Source of the DNA: Veillonella_A intestinalis
Lineage (GTDB): Bacteria; Bacillota; Negativicutes; Veillonellales; Veillonellaceae
DNA length: 64,000 nt
Direction: 5' to 3'
NCBI RefSeq assembly: GCF_943192895.1
Contig: NZ_CALPCB010000002.1
Span: 124,001-188,000 of the forward strand
A program made the translations under genes and the position numbers. The first letter of the stretch is position 1; each line of letters opens with the position of its first letter. Below the pieces are notes generated by a model, which saw only the letters and a program-made list of their open reading frames with translations, was not told the origin of the DNA and did not search any database. Shown here one piece after another: positions 25,151 through 33,576 of this stretch.

Positions 25151-25720
25151 ATGTATGAAGAAATAATCGAAGATTTAAAAAATTGTTTAAGTTCAAAACG
25201 TTTCGCTCATACCTTAGGTGTAGCACGAGCTGCTGTAGCTTTGGCCGAACGATATGGGGAAGATCCAGAGGAAGCTTATTTAGCAGGTTTATTACATGAT
25301 TGTGCTAAAGAGATTCCCTTATCACAGATGCAAGCATTGGTAGATAATAGTGGCTTAACAATTGATGTAGATATGTATGTAAATGGGGCTTTATTACATG
25401 GTGTAAGTGGTGCTATTTTAGCACGCTCTCGCTATGGCGTGACCAGTACACATATTTTAGAAGCAATTCGTTATCATACAACGGGTCGTGTTGGTATGAC
25501 AACCCTTGATATGATTATATTTTTAGCTGATTATATCGAAGAAACACGTAATTTTCCTGGCGTGGAAGAATTACGCTTAATTGCTTTTGAAGATTTAGAA
25601 AAAGCTGTACTAGCTGGTTATGATAATACGATTCGTCATTTGCTAGATCAAGGGCTAAGTATTTATTTTAAAACAATTTTAGGACGCAATGATATAGTAC
25701 GTCGCATTAAAAGTCGATAG
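25151..25720 (+). CDS. yqeK: YqeK family HD-domain hydrolase
   Basis: 189 residues with an HD domain: H in KRFAHTLGVARAA, the HD pair in LLHDCAKEI and further histidines in LLHGVSG and RYHTTG. YqeK proteins hydrolyse diadenosine tetraphosphate symmetrically in characterised homologues. The FLADYIEETRNFPGVEELR segment is typical. It sits between nadD and an LCP gene, a common Firmicute order with rsfS nearby. Confidence 0.93.
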   Translation: MYEEIIEDLKNCLSSKRFAHTLGVARAAVALAERYGEDPEEAYLAGLLHDCAKEIPLSQMQALVDNSGLTIDVDMYVNGALLHGVSGAILARSRYGVTSTHILEAIRYHTTGRVGMTTLDMIIFLADYIEETRNFPGVEELRLIAFEDLEKAVLAGYDNTIRHLLDQGLSIYFKTILGRNDIVRRIKSR

Positions 25721-25731
25721 GATGAATTGTG

Positions 25732-26796
25732 ATGGAACAAGAACAAAAAAGGCCTAAACGGCGCGTACGAAAAAAGAATAATGTCCGTTGGGGGCGAGTT
25801 ATTATAGCTCTGCTTTTGGTTGCAGCCATAATAGGGGGGCTCATATTTGGCATTATGAAAGGATATGAAGCTGCTAAAGGTTATTTTACAGGGAGTGCTA
25901 CTGAAACAACGAGTGTAAGTACAGAGGCGGCACCACCAGCGGATAATCCTAAAGAACCGACCGTTCCGTTAGAACAAAAATCTTTAGATAAACCTATGTA
26001 TATTTTATTGGTTGGTAAAGATAGTTCCAATCCGGCACAAGGGGATGCATTATTTTTATTGTCTGTTAATGAACAACAGCGGAACATTGATGTTATAGGC
26101 ATTCCTTCAAATACTAAAATTGATAGCCGTGATAAAAAGTCTGTAGCTATGATTAATACTATGTACAGCTCTGGTAATATTGAATTGACTAAAGCTGTAG
26201 TGGAAGATTTATTTCACATCCCTATTCCTTATTACATTGTTGTAGATGAGGCCGCTTTTAAAAAGACAATGGAAGTTATAGGCTCACAGGATATGTATGT
26301 GGAAAAAGAAATGGTTCATGTAGATAGTACGACTGGTAATGCTGATGTTAATTTAGCTCGTGGCTATCAAACATTGGATGCTGATAAAGCCTTGCAGTAT
26401 GTGCGCTATGTAGATAGTGACAAAAATGCATTCAGTCGTACACAACGGCAAGAACGATTTTTGAAGCAGTTATTAGGTAGTCAAGAGGATACATTTACTA
26501 TTTCGAGAATGTGGCATATTTGGCGTATTTGGAGTCACTTTACAAGTAATATAGCTACTTCTGATGCCATTAAATTAGTTATGAATTTAGGAAGTTTATC
26601 AGCAGAACAAATTCAATATTATATTTTGCCTGGTACAAAAGAAACAATTAATAATGAGATTTACTGGAATTATGATCCTGTAGAAGCGCAGCAGTTATTA
26701 GGTATAACCATGGGAAATACACCAATTGAAGGTGGTGGCGATGGCAGTACCGCTGATTCTAAAGGAAATAGTGAAAGTAAGGCGAAAGAAGGCTAA
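25732..26796 (+). CDS. LytR-CpsA-Psr (LCP) family protein
   Basis: 354 residues. A basic cytoplasmic tail (about 1-22) is followed by one membrane anchor (about 24-46), a low-complexity linker rich in T/E/P and an LCP domain (about 85-300). LCP enzymes transfer lipid-linked glycopolymers to peptidoglycan; LLVGKDSSNPAQGDALFLLSVN and IPSNTKI match the domain start. GGATGA precedes the ATG at 25732; a GTG one codon earlier is possible. The gene lies in a yqeK-LCP-rsfS order that is common in this phylum. With csaB nearby, it supports a glycopolymer-decorated wall. Confidence 0.9.
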   Translation: MEQEQKRPKRRVRKKNNVRWGRVIIALLLVAAIIGGLIFGIMKGYEAAKGYFTGSATETTSVSTEAAPPADNPKEPTVPLEQKSLDKPMYILLVGKDSSNPAQGDALFLLSVNEQQRNIDVIGIPSNTKIDSRDKKSVAMINTMYSSGNIELTKAVVEDLFHIPIPYYIVVDEAAFKKTMEVIGSQDMYVEKEMVHVDSTTGNADVNLARGYQTLDADKALQYVRYVDSDKNAFSRTQRQERFLKQLLGSQEDTFTISRMWHIWRIWSHFTSNIATSDAIKLVMNLGSLSAEQIQYYILPGTKETINNEIYWNYDPVEAQQLLGITMGNTPIEGGGDGSTADSKGNSESKAKEG

Positions 26797-26845
26797 TAAT
26801 CGTAAGGTTAGAGCAGGATATATTGTAAGCGATAAAGGAGTATAC

Positions 26846-27208
26846 ATGAAAGAGAAACAAGAAATTAAACAAATTACCTTAGCATTAGCACAGGCTGGTT
26901 TTGATAAAAAGGGGACTGACATTGAAATTATGGATTTAGAAGGACTATCTAGTTTAGCGGACTATTTTGTTCTTGTTAGTGCTTCTAATGTAAAACAGGC
27001 CCAAAGTATTGCTGATGAAATTGAAGATAAAGGGGCCGAAGAAGGTGTTACCGTATTACACCGTGAAGGCTATCATGAAGGTGAATGGATTTTACTTGAT
27101 TTTGGTGATATCATTTGCCACATTTTTGGTGGTACAGAAACGCGTACTTTCTATGGTTTAGAACAACTTTGGAACGATGCAACACGCGTAGAATTTGTAG
27201 GGGCTTAA
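26846..27208 (+). CDS. rsfS: Ribosome silencing factor RsfS
   Basis: 120 residues. It binds uL14 on the 50S subunit and blocks joining with 30S when nutrients are low. IEIMDLEGLSSLADYFVLVSASN, EGVTVLHREGYHEGEWILLDFGDIICHIF and YGLEQLWNDA are family motifs. The ATG at 26846 follows AAAGGAG (26833-26839); an in-frame upstream ATG at 26726 would make a 40-residue extension lying inside the LCP gene in another frame and is rejected. Confidence 0.96.
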   Translation: MKEKQEIKQITLALAQAGFDKKGTDIEIMDLEGLSSLADYFVLVSASNVKQAQSIADEIEDKGAEEGVTVLHREGYHEGEWILLDFGDIICHIFGGTETRTFYGLEQLWNDATRVEFVGA

Positions 27209-27209
27209 T

Positions 27210-28172
27210 ATGGCAACACAATTATCAGAAAATACCTTAGCCACTTTAAAAGTGCTACGTGAAAGCGATCAAGGTGCTTTTTTAGACGGTGGTACAGGTA
27301 ATACAAATGATGATATTTTATTGCATAAGGAGCAACAAACTGAACCAGTGGCTATTGGTGATGAAGTATCTGTCTTTTTGTATCGCGATCCTAAAGGTCG
27401 TTTGACAGCTAGCATGCGTTTACCTGCGATTAAAGAAGGTCAAATTGGCTATGTTGAAGTTATCAATACAACTCAATTTGGCTGTTTCGTAGAAGTAGGA
27501 ACAGAACGTGGTATCTTTATGCCCCATGCAGAAATGCGTGGCCGACCACAATTAGGGGAAAAGGTTTGGGTCCGTTTATATACGGATAAATCAGGTCGTT
27601 TAGCAGTGTCAATGGATGTTGATGATGCGATGCGTCGTGCGGCTAAGCCAGCTATTGAAGCTACTGTAGGACAAATTGTGCGTGGTGCTATATATAACTT
27701 TACACCTGATGGGGCTTTCTTTATTACACCTGAACGGTGGATTGCCTTTTTGCATCGCAGTGAAATGACACGTCATTTAAAAGTTGGGGAATTGATTAAA
27801 GCACGGGTCACTTACAAACGAGATGATGGGCGAATTAATGTTTCTATGCGTCCCGTAAAAGAAACAGCCCTTACTATTGATGGGGATCGTCTATTACAGT
27901 ATTTGTTACAACGTAATGGTCGCATGCCTTATAGTGATAAAACATCGGCTGAAATTATTAAAGAAAAATTTGGTTTTAGTAAAGCTGCTTTTAAGCGGGC
28001 AATAGGCCATTTAATGAAAGCCAATAAAGTGGTACAAGAAGATGGGTGGACTCTGTTGACGGAAACAGGTCGCCTAGCAGCAGAAGCAATTAGTGAAGTC
28101 GCAGATGGCTTAGAAGCGCCGAACGCGTCTATGCAGGTGAGTCAATCCACCAGTAAAACAAGTGAGGCGTAA
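27210..28172 (+). CDS. cvfB: CvfB/YitL-type S1 RNA-binding protein
   Basis: 320 residues with three S1-like domains (about 5-65, 70-135, 150-212) and a C-terminal winged helix (about 222-285, GRMPYSDKTSAEIIKEKFGFSKAAFKRAIGHL). This is the CvfB layout; staphylococcal CvfB affects virulence and RNA turnover. QIGYVEVINTTQFGCFVEVGTERGIFMPHAEM shows the second S1 repeat. It is 1 nt after rsfS and ends the obg-to-cvfB gene run; a terminator overlaps its stop codon. Confidence 0.88.
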   Translation: MATQLSENTLATLKVLRESDQGAFLDGGTGNTNDDILLHKEQQTEPVAIGDEVSVFLYRDPKGRLTASMRLPAIKEGQIGYVEVINTTQFGCFVEVGTERGIFMPHAEMRGRPQLGEKVWVRLYTDKSGRLAVSMDVDDAMRRAAKPAIEATVGQIVRGAIYNFTPDGAFFITPERWIAFLHRSEMTRHLKVGELIKARVTYKRDDGRINVSMRPVKETALTIDGDRLLQYLLQRNGRMPYSDKTSAEIIKEKFGFSKAAFKRAIGHLMKANKVVQEDGWTLLTETGRLAAEAISEVADGLEAPNASMQVSQSTSKTSEA

Positions 28173-28190
28173 TAGAATTACGCCTTTCTT
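28165..28190 (+). terminator. Intrinsic terminator overlapping the cvfB stop
   Basis: AGGCGTAAT (28165-28173) and ATTACGCCT (28177-28185) form a perfect stem with a 3-nt loop, then TTCTTT. The stem contains the stop codon. Confidence 0.8.
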
Positions 28191-28223
28191 TGCTTTTCTG
28201 TAAATGTGTATGAGGGATTAATT

Positions 28224-29573
28224 ATGAAAATTATTGTTGTAGGCGCTGGTAAAGTAGGCTATTCAGTAGCACAGCGTCTAGTGCAAGATGAACATGATGT
28301 ATATATTATTGAAAAATCAGCTGAGCGTATTCGTAATTTAGAAAATAGCTTAGATGTTAGCTTAGTGCAAGGTAATGGTAGTAGTTTGCAACTGCTTAAA
28401 GAGATTGGCATGGATGATGTGGGCATGTTAATTGCCGTAACTGATTCCGATGAAGTGAATATGTTAGCTTGTTCAGTAGCTAAAATTGGGGGCATTCCTC
28501 GTACAATTGCGCGCGTTCGAGATAATGATTATCTAAAAGAAGAAAACCGTGAATTGCAAGAACAATTAGGGGTGGATTTATTTATTAATCCAGAAATGGT
28601 ATCAGCCCAAGAAATTGTTCAAGTTTTGCAGACTCCAGCAGCGCTTGATGTAGAAGATTTTGCTAGTGGTGCTGTTCGTTTGATGGAATTTAAAATGCAT
28701 GAAGATGTGCAGTATGTAGGCAAGCGATTACGAGATATTCGCTTTCCAGAAGGCGTTATTATTGTAGGTATCTTGCGTAATGGTGAAATGATTATACCTC
28801 ATGGGGAAAGTCGTTTATTACTTATGGATAAAGTCTTTATTCTGGGAGCCCGTGAAGCTATTTTAAAAATTGCTGAAGATTTCCATGAAGATGCCATGTT
28901 AGAACAAACGAAACGCATTGTGTTAGTGGGAGCTGGTCTTATTGGCTGTAACTTAGCTATATTACTAGAAAAAGCAGGTTATATAGTAAAAGTTATAGAA
29001 AAGGATATGGAACGGTGTGAGCATTTAGCCGCTATGGTAGATAATGCCATGATTATCAATGGTGATGGCACTAATATGGAATTGTTAGAGGCTGAAGAAA
29101 TTTCTGACTGTGATGCTATTATTTGTTTAACCGACGATGACAAACTAAATCTTTTAGTGGCTTTATTAGCAAAGCATCTGGGTGTGCCTAAGACTATTGT
29201 TCGTGTAGGTCGTCCTGAATATATTGTTCTTATGGAACAAGTGGGGATTGATATTGTATTTTCACCGCGTTTACTTACTTCGGGGGAAATTTTACGTATG
29301 GTTCGTAAAGGCGAAAATGTAGTGAGTATCTCTACCTTTGAAGGTTCAAAGGCCGAAGCGGTTGAAGTCGTATTAAGCCCCGTGTCACCTATTGTAAACT
29401 GTGCGTTAAAAGATTTAAAACTGCCAGGTAAAGCCTTAGTAGGTGCTATTGTGCGTGATGGTTCTACTATCGTGCCAACAGGGAATACGGTGCTTCGAGC
29501 AGAGGATCACATAGTATTCTTTACTTTACCGAATCATGTTAATAAATTGTTGACTTATTTAAAACCAATGTAG
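28224..29573 (+). CDS. trkA: Trk potassium uptake NAD-binding protein TrkA
   Basis: 449 residues. Two RCK modules each have a Rossmann motif: VVGAGKVGYSVA at the N-terminus and VLVGAGLIGCNLA about residue 230, with RCK-C ligand-binding segments after each. It is the cytoplasmic regulatory subunit that gates the TrkH channel. The ATG at 28224 follows GAGGGA (28210-28215). trkH follows after 12 nt. Confidence 0.96.
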   Translation: MKIIVVGAGKVGYSVAQRLVQDEHDVYIIEKSAERIRNLENSLDVSLVQGNGSSLQLLKEIGMDDVGMLIAVTDSDEVNMLACSVAKIGGIPRTIARVRDNDYLKEENRELQEQLGVDLFINPEMVSAQEIVQVLQTPAALDVEDFASGAVRLMEFKMHEDVQYVGKRLRDIRFPEGVIIVGILRNGEMIIPHGESRLLLMDKVFILGAREAILKIAEDFHEDAMLEQTKRIVLVGAGLIGCNLAILLEKAGYIVKVIEKDMERCEHLAAMVDNAMIINGDGTNMELLEAEEISDCDAIICLTDDDKLNLLVALLAKHLGVPKTIVRVGRPEYIVLMEQVGIDIVFSPRLLTSGEILRMVRKGENVVSISTFEGSKAEAVEVVLSPVSPIVNCALKDLKLPGKALVGAIVRDGSTIVPTGNTVLRAEDHIVFFTLPNHVNKLLTYLKPM

Positions 29574-29585
29574 TAGAGGTGCTAT

Positions 29586-31094
29586 ATGCGTATACAAATT
29601 GTAATGCACTTAGTGGGGCAACTAATTCTAGTTGTAGCCGCCATTCTGCTTGTGCCATTCTGCTATGGCTTGGTATTTGAAGAAATTTATGCATCTTTCT
29701 TGATAAGCTCTGTGTTGGCCGCTATTACGGGGGGACTACTTTATCGTTATGGTGAGTCCAGTTCAACTTACAGCTTGAGAGATGGCTTTCTAACTGTAAG
29801 TTCTATTTGGATATTTGTTTCTTTTTTTGCAGCCTTGCCTTTTTATTTTGGTGGGATTTTGCCTAACTTTGTTGATGCCTTATTTGAATCTGTATCAGGT
29901 ATTACTGCTACAGGTGCTTCCGTAGTTTCTGATATCGACAGTTTGCCACCAAGTTACGTTCTTTGGCGCAGTTTGACACACTGGTTAGGCGGCATGGGGA
30001 TTGTGGTTTTAGTCCTTGCATTTCTAAAGAATTTAGGAGCTGACTCGGCTCATTTGTTTAATGCAGAAGCCTCCGTTCCAAGACCGGGCGTTGTATTACC
30101 GCGAATTCGTTCTATGGCTTTTAAGTTATGGACTATTTATCTATTATTTACCGCTGTTTGCTTTATATCGCTTTGTTTGGCTGGTATGAGTTATTTTGAT
30201 GCTGTAAATATGACTTTTACTACTATTGCTACCGGTGGATATACTCCGAATACAGGGGTGGCAGAGATTTATGCTGAAAATGGAATTATCAGAGGTTTAT
30301 TGATGTTTTTTATGATTTTAGCAGGTGGTAATTTTACGGTATATTATGCTGTTTTTCAACGGGGATTGAAAGCAGTATGGCAAGATTTTGAGTATCGTAT
30401 GTATTTACTTATTTTAGGAATTGGTATTTTTATTGTCACCTTAGCTTTATTTTTCGCTGGTGGTCAAAGTATTAATGACGCGATTAATAATGCTTCCTTT
30501 ATGCTTGTATCTATGCAGACAGGTTCTGGCTTGGCTTTAGGTAATTATGATATTTGGCCACCATTAGCACAAATGATGTTATTTACAGCGACCTTTTTTG
30601 GTGGTTGTAGTGGATCTACAACGGGTGGTATTAAAATTATTCGAATTATTATTTTAATAAAAAGTGTGATTATCTATTTACGTAAAGCGATTCATCCAGA
30701 TATTGTGCAATCCATTACCATTAATGGCAAGCGGATGCCACAAAAATGGGTGCAAATGACTCAGGAGTTCTTTTTCTTATATATGACAGTATTTGCTATT
30801 TCCGCCTTAGGTATTTCGGCTACAGGACTTAGTTTTGGTGAGTCTTTACAATGTGTAGCGGGCATTTTAGGCAATGTAGGGCTTGCTTTTGGTGCATTAG
30901 GACCAGAAGGCTCCTTTACTATATTGCATCCTATAGCTAAAGTCATTTGTATTGTAGATATGTTATTAGGTCGTTTGGAGTTATTTACTTTATTAGTATT
31001 ATTGCATCCTGATTTTTGGCAGGGATATTTCTTAAAACGTCGTAAACGTAGTTATAAAGTATGGCAACCTACAGGGACTCATCGCCGTTTATAA
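29586..31094 (+). CDS. trkH: Trk potassium uptake protein TrkH
   Basis: 502 residues with about ten membrane segments. The repeated selectivity-filter regions are visible: VSGITATGASVV, TTIATGGYTPNTG, SMQTGSGLALGN and GNVGLAFG. GGMGIVVL is the conserved segment after the first pore. It pairs with TrkA to import K+. The SLH-type and transporter genes around it are unrelated; a metallo-hydrolase gene starts 29 nt later, probably on the same message. Confidence 0.95.
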   Translation: MRIQIVMHLVGQLILVVAAILLVPFCYGLVFEEIYASFLISSVLAAITGGLLYRYGESSSTYSLRDGFLTVSSIWIFVSFFAALPFYFGGILPNFVDALFESVSGITATGASVVSDIDSLPPSYVLWRSLTHWLGGMGIVVLVLAFLKNLGADSAHLFNAEASVPRPGVVLPRIRSMAFKLWTIYLLFTAVCFISLCLAGMSYFDAVNMTFTTIATGGYTPNTGVAEIYAENGIIRGLLMFFMILAGGNFTVYYAVFQRGLKAVWQDFEYRMYLLILGIGIFIVTLALFFAGGQSINDAINNASFMLVSMQTGSGLALGNYDIWPPLAQMMLFTATFFGGCSGSTTGGIKIIRIIILIKSVIIYLRKAIHPDIVQSITINGKRMPQKWVQMTQEFFFLYMTVFAISALGISATGLSFGESLQCVAGILGNVGLAFGALGPEGSFTILHPIAKVICIVDMLLGRLELFTLLVLLHPDFWQGYFLKRRKRSYKVWQPTGTHRRL

Positions 31095-31123
31095 TTTTTA
31101 CTATCATAGAAAGGAGCTTCTTG

Positions 31124-31723
31124 ATGACACAAATAGTAAAACAACCATTAGGTCTGTATAAGGCGAATTGTTATGTGTTAAAAGAGGCGGGGCAGGCTAT
31201 AGTTATTGATCCAGGGTTTCATGCACCCAAAGTATTGGACATGGTTGGTAATGATGAGTTATTGGCTATTGTACTAACTCATGGCCATTGTGATCATATA
31301 TGTGCTGTTGATGGGGTACGACAAGTAAAGCCAGTACCAGTATATATGCATCCAGGAGATGACGAATTATTGCACACAAAGCGTCGCATGCCATCGGCGT
31401 ATAAGGGATTATGTCAATCGCCTTATATACCACTTTCAGAAGGGAAATTAGAAATAGGACCATTTGAACTATCTATTTTTGAAACGCCAGGTCATAGTAA
31501 GGGCAGTGTAGTTATTCAATGGGAGAATCATATTTTTACAGGCGACACACTATTTAAAAATTCTGTAGGTGCTACGAATAACTATAATGGGGATGCTCAG
31601 GTGTTAGCTAAGTCTTTGCAACGAATTATGGGTTGGGATCCAAAGTTGATTATTCATCCCGGTCATGCAGAGGATACAACCTTAGAAATAGAGCTAATTC
31701 ATAATCCCTACTTAAAAGCATAG
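31124..31723 (+). CDS. Metallo-beta-lactamase-fold hydrolase (glyoxalase II-like)
   Basis: 199 residues. The metal site HxHxDH is THGHCDHICAV, with a further His in TPGHSKGSV and Asp in FTGDTLF, and a final His in IIHPGHAEDT. The pattern fits small glyoxalase II-like thioester hydrolases of this clade, but substrate cannot be read. The ATG at 31124 follows GAAAGGAG; an in-frame ATG at 31061 lies inside trkH. No terminator is obvious before the liv promoter. Confidence 0.9.
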   Translation: MTQIVKQPLGLYKANCYVLKEAGQAIVIDPGFHAPKVLDMVGNDELLAIVLTHGHCDHICAVDGVRQVKPVPVYMHPGDDELLHTKRRMPSAYKGLCQSPYIPLSEGKLEIGPFELSIFETPGHSKGSVVIQWENHIFTGDTLFKNSVGATNNYNGDAQVLAKSLQRIMGWDPKLIIHPGHAEDTTLEIELIHNPYLKA

Positions 31724-31765
31724 GTTATATGTGTTTTTGATATAAAGAAAAATGTATAATACCTG

Positions 31766-31794
31766 TTGACAAAAATGTCTATATGAGGCATAAT
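31766..31794 (+). promoter_or_regulatory. Promoter of the T-box/liv operon
   Basis: TTGACA at 31766-31771 and CATAAT at 31789-31794 with a 17-nt spacer, just upstream of the T-box leader. Confidence 0.82.
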
Positions 31795-31799
31795 AACGT

Positions 31800-32033
31800 T
31801 CATAACATAGATACAAACGATGACCGAGATAAAGATATGCGTCACTGATACAGAGAATTGGCGGTTGGTGTGAGCCAATACACACGGATATGAAATACTC
31901 ACTCGAGAGTTTCTTTTGCGACAGGTAGTAAAAGACGTCTAGCCCACGTTATGGGTGATAACCAAAGTATAATGTAGGGTGGTACCGCGTATTTAACGCC
32001 CCTATTCACAATTGTGAATGGGGGCGATTTTTT
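31800..32033 (+). promoter_or_regulatory. T-box riboswitch leader for branched-chain amino-acid uptake
   Basis: The T-box core AGGGTGGTACCGCG spans 31976-31989 and is followed by a strong terminator (CGCCCCTATTCAC 31997-32009 with GTGAATGGGGGCG 32013-32025, one G-T pair, then seven T). Stem I spans about 31825-31905: CGAG/CTCG base, ATATGCGT (31835-31842) with ACGGAT AT (31884-31891), and TTGGC/GCCAA at the distal end. The specifier-loop strand reads GAA ATA CTC A (31892-31901). CTC would be Leu and ATA would be Ile; both fit the liv operon. TGGT in the antiterminator demands a discriminator A, as tRNA-Leu and tRNA-Ile have. Confidence 0.93.
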
Positions 32034-32074
32034 TCTCTATGAGTACAAGTTACATAAACCAACTTCAATAGTTA

Positions 32075-32157
32075 TATTTTTGGTTACTAAAGTATAATGT
32101 AGGGTGGTACCGCGTTTTCACGCCCCTATTTGCAACTAGCAAGTAGGAGCGTTTTTT
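32075..32157 (+). promoter_or_regulatory. Second, Stem I-less T-box antiterminator/terminator module
   Basis: The stretch 32089-32115 repeats 31964-31990 exactly and includes the whole T-box core. It has its own terminator: CGCCCCTATTTGC (32121-32133) with GCAAGTAGGAGCG (32139-32151), one mismatch and one G-T pair, then six T. Only about 55 nt separate it from the first terminator, too little for a Stem I. It is a partial duplication of the expression platform, giving two terminators in series before livK. Whether it still responds to tRNA is unknown. Confidence 0.88.
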
Positions 32158-32284
32158 AGTAAAAGTTTTAATAGAATGGGGCTATATTTTTTTACTAAAT
32201 ATTGTCTTTCTACATTGTATATCTGTGTTGTGTTATGAGTTGTTAATTTATAATGTTATAGTTTTGCGAGAGAGGACGAGATGT

Positions 32285-33469
32285 ATGAAAATGATGGGTA
32301 TGAAACAAATGGGGCGGATGAGTAAGCGTATGATGCGCAATATGATTGGTCTTTCTTTAGTGACAGCCTTAGCAATTGGGGTAGCTGGCTGTGGTAGCTC
32401 TAGCGGAGGTTCTGGTAGTAGTGATGAAGCAAAAGTAGCTTTGCTGACGGTTACTTCTGGTGGGGCTGCTGCTTATGGTGAATCTGTAAAAAATGGGGCA
32501 GAGTTAGCCGTTGAAGAAATTAATAAAGATGCTAATAGCATTAAAATTAAACTTCAAGTGGAAGATACAAAAGGTGATAAGAATGAAGCAATTAATGCTA
32601 TGAACAAAGTAATTCATAAGGATAATGTAGTGGCCGTTGTTGGTCCTATGCTATCTGGTGACATGTTTGCGGCAGGACCTATTGCCAATAAAAATAAAAC
32701 CGTAGTATTTACTACAACTTCTACAGCCGAAGGGATTACAGAAATTGGCGATTATGCATTTAGAAATGCTGTGCCTGAATCAATTGCTGTAGCAGAAGCA
32801 ATTAAACAGTCTCATGAAAAACTTGGTTTTAAAACAGCTGCTATTATGTATTCTAATAATAATGACCAAATGGTATCTGTTAATAAGACAGCAGAAGCGA
32901 CTTTACAATCCTTAGGGGTACAAGTTGTCGATTCTGAAACATTTGCAGATAAAGATACAGATTTTTCAGCTCAATTAACTAAAATTCAGCGAGCTAATCC
33001 AGATATTGTCATCGTAGCTTCTTTGTACCAAGAAGGGATTTTAATTGTTAAAAAAATGCGCGAAATGGGTATGACTCAAAAAGTTATTGGTTCTAATGGC
33101 TTCAATACACCGGTATTTATTAAAGGTGCTGGCGCTGCTGCGGATGGGGCTATTGTAGGTACACCTTGGTTCCCTAATAAAGATGATCAAAAAGTTCGTG
33201 ACTTTAGAGCCGCTTATAAAGCTAAATATGGTACGGAACCAGATCAATTTGCAGCCCAAGCTTATGATGGTATGTACATGGTAGAAAAAGCATTAAAAGA
33301 TTCTGGTAGCACTACGGATCGTGAAAAGTTTAGAAATGCATTAGCCAATCTTAAAGATTTCATTGGTGTAACTGGTAAATTTGTATTTGATGAAAAACGC
33401 AATCCAAAAATGGAAGTGCAAGTATTGGAAGTTGTAAATGGTCAATATGATGCCCTTAAAGGTAAGTAG
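32285..33469 (+). CDS. livK: Branched-chain amino-acid-binding lipoprotein LivK
   Basis: A 394-residue periplasmic-binding-protein (type 1 fold) for a leucine/isoleucine/valine importer. The N-terminus is unusually Met-rich and basic, followed by a hydrophobic segment and the lipobox VAGC with Cys36. SGGAAAYGESVKNGAELAVEEIN and VGPMLSGDMFAAGPIANK are typical of the family. The ATG at 32285 has AGAGGA (32271-32276) 8 nt before it; a GTG at 32225 is less likely. A TATAAT at 32249-32254 could allow an extra promoter below the T-boxes. A GC-rich hairpin separates it from livH. Confidence 0.94.
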   Translation: MKMMGMKQMGRMSKRMMRNMIGLSLVTALAIGVAGCGSSSGGSGSSDEAKVALLTVTSGGAAAYGESVKNGAELAVEEINKDANSIKIKLQVEDTKGDKNEAINAMNKVIHKDNVVAVVGPMLSGDMFAAGPIANKNKTVVFTTTSTAEGITEIGDYAFRNAVPESIAVAEAIKQSHEKLGFKTAAIMYSNNNDQMVSVNKTAEATLQSLGVQVVDSETFADKDTDFSAQLTKIQRANPDIVIVASLYQEGILIVKKMREMGMTQKVIGSNGFNTPVFIKGAGAAADGAIVGTPWFPNKDDQKVRDFRAAYKAKYGTEPDQFAAQAYDGMYMVEKALKDSGSTTDREKFRNALANLKDFIGVTGKFVFDEKRNPKMEVQVLEVVNGQYDALKGK

Positions 33470-33491
33470 AATTTTTAAAATTTAAATCTTG

Positions 33492-33527
33492 TAGGTGCGG
33501 TGAACGATTCTAGTTCACCGCTACCTA
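33492..33527 (+). other. Strong hairpin without U-tract between livK and livH
   Basis: GCGGTGAAC (33497-33505) pairs with GTTCACCGC (33513-33521), extended by TAGGT/ACCTA with one bulge. No T run follows. Hairpins of this kind after binding-protein genes often protect the upstream message, giving more binding protein than permease; that is inference here. Confidence 0.6.
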
Positions 33528-33576
33528 TTCTACCTATTATAGATGTATAGGAATTGAGAAAAAGGAGCGAAAGAGA

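Noticed and set aside
26726..26845. A 40-residue N-terminal extension of RsfS
   Set aside because: It would lie within the end of the LCP gene in another frame; the ATG at 26846 has a proper ribosome site and gives the family N-terminus.
31800..32157. Two complete independent T-box riboswitches
   Set aside because: Only one Stem I is present; the second copy has only the core and terminator.
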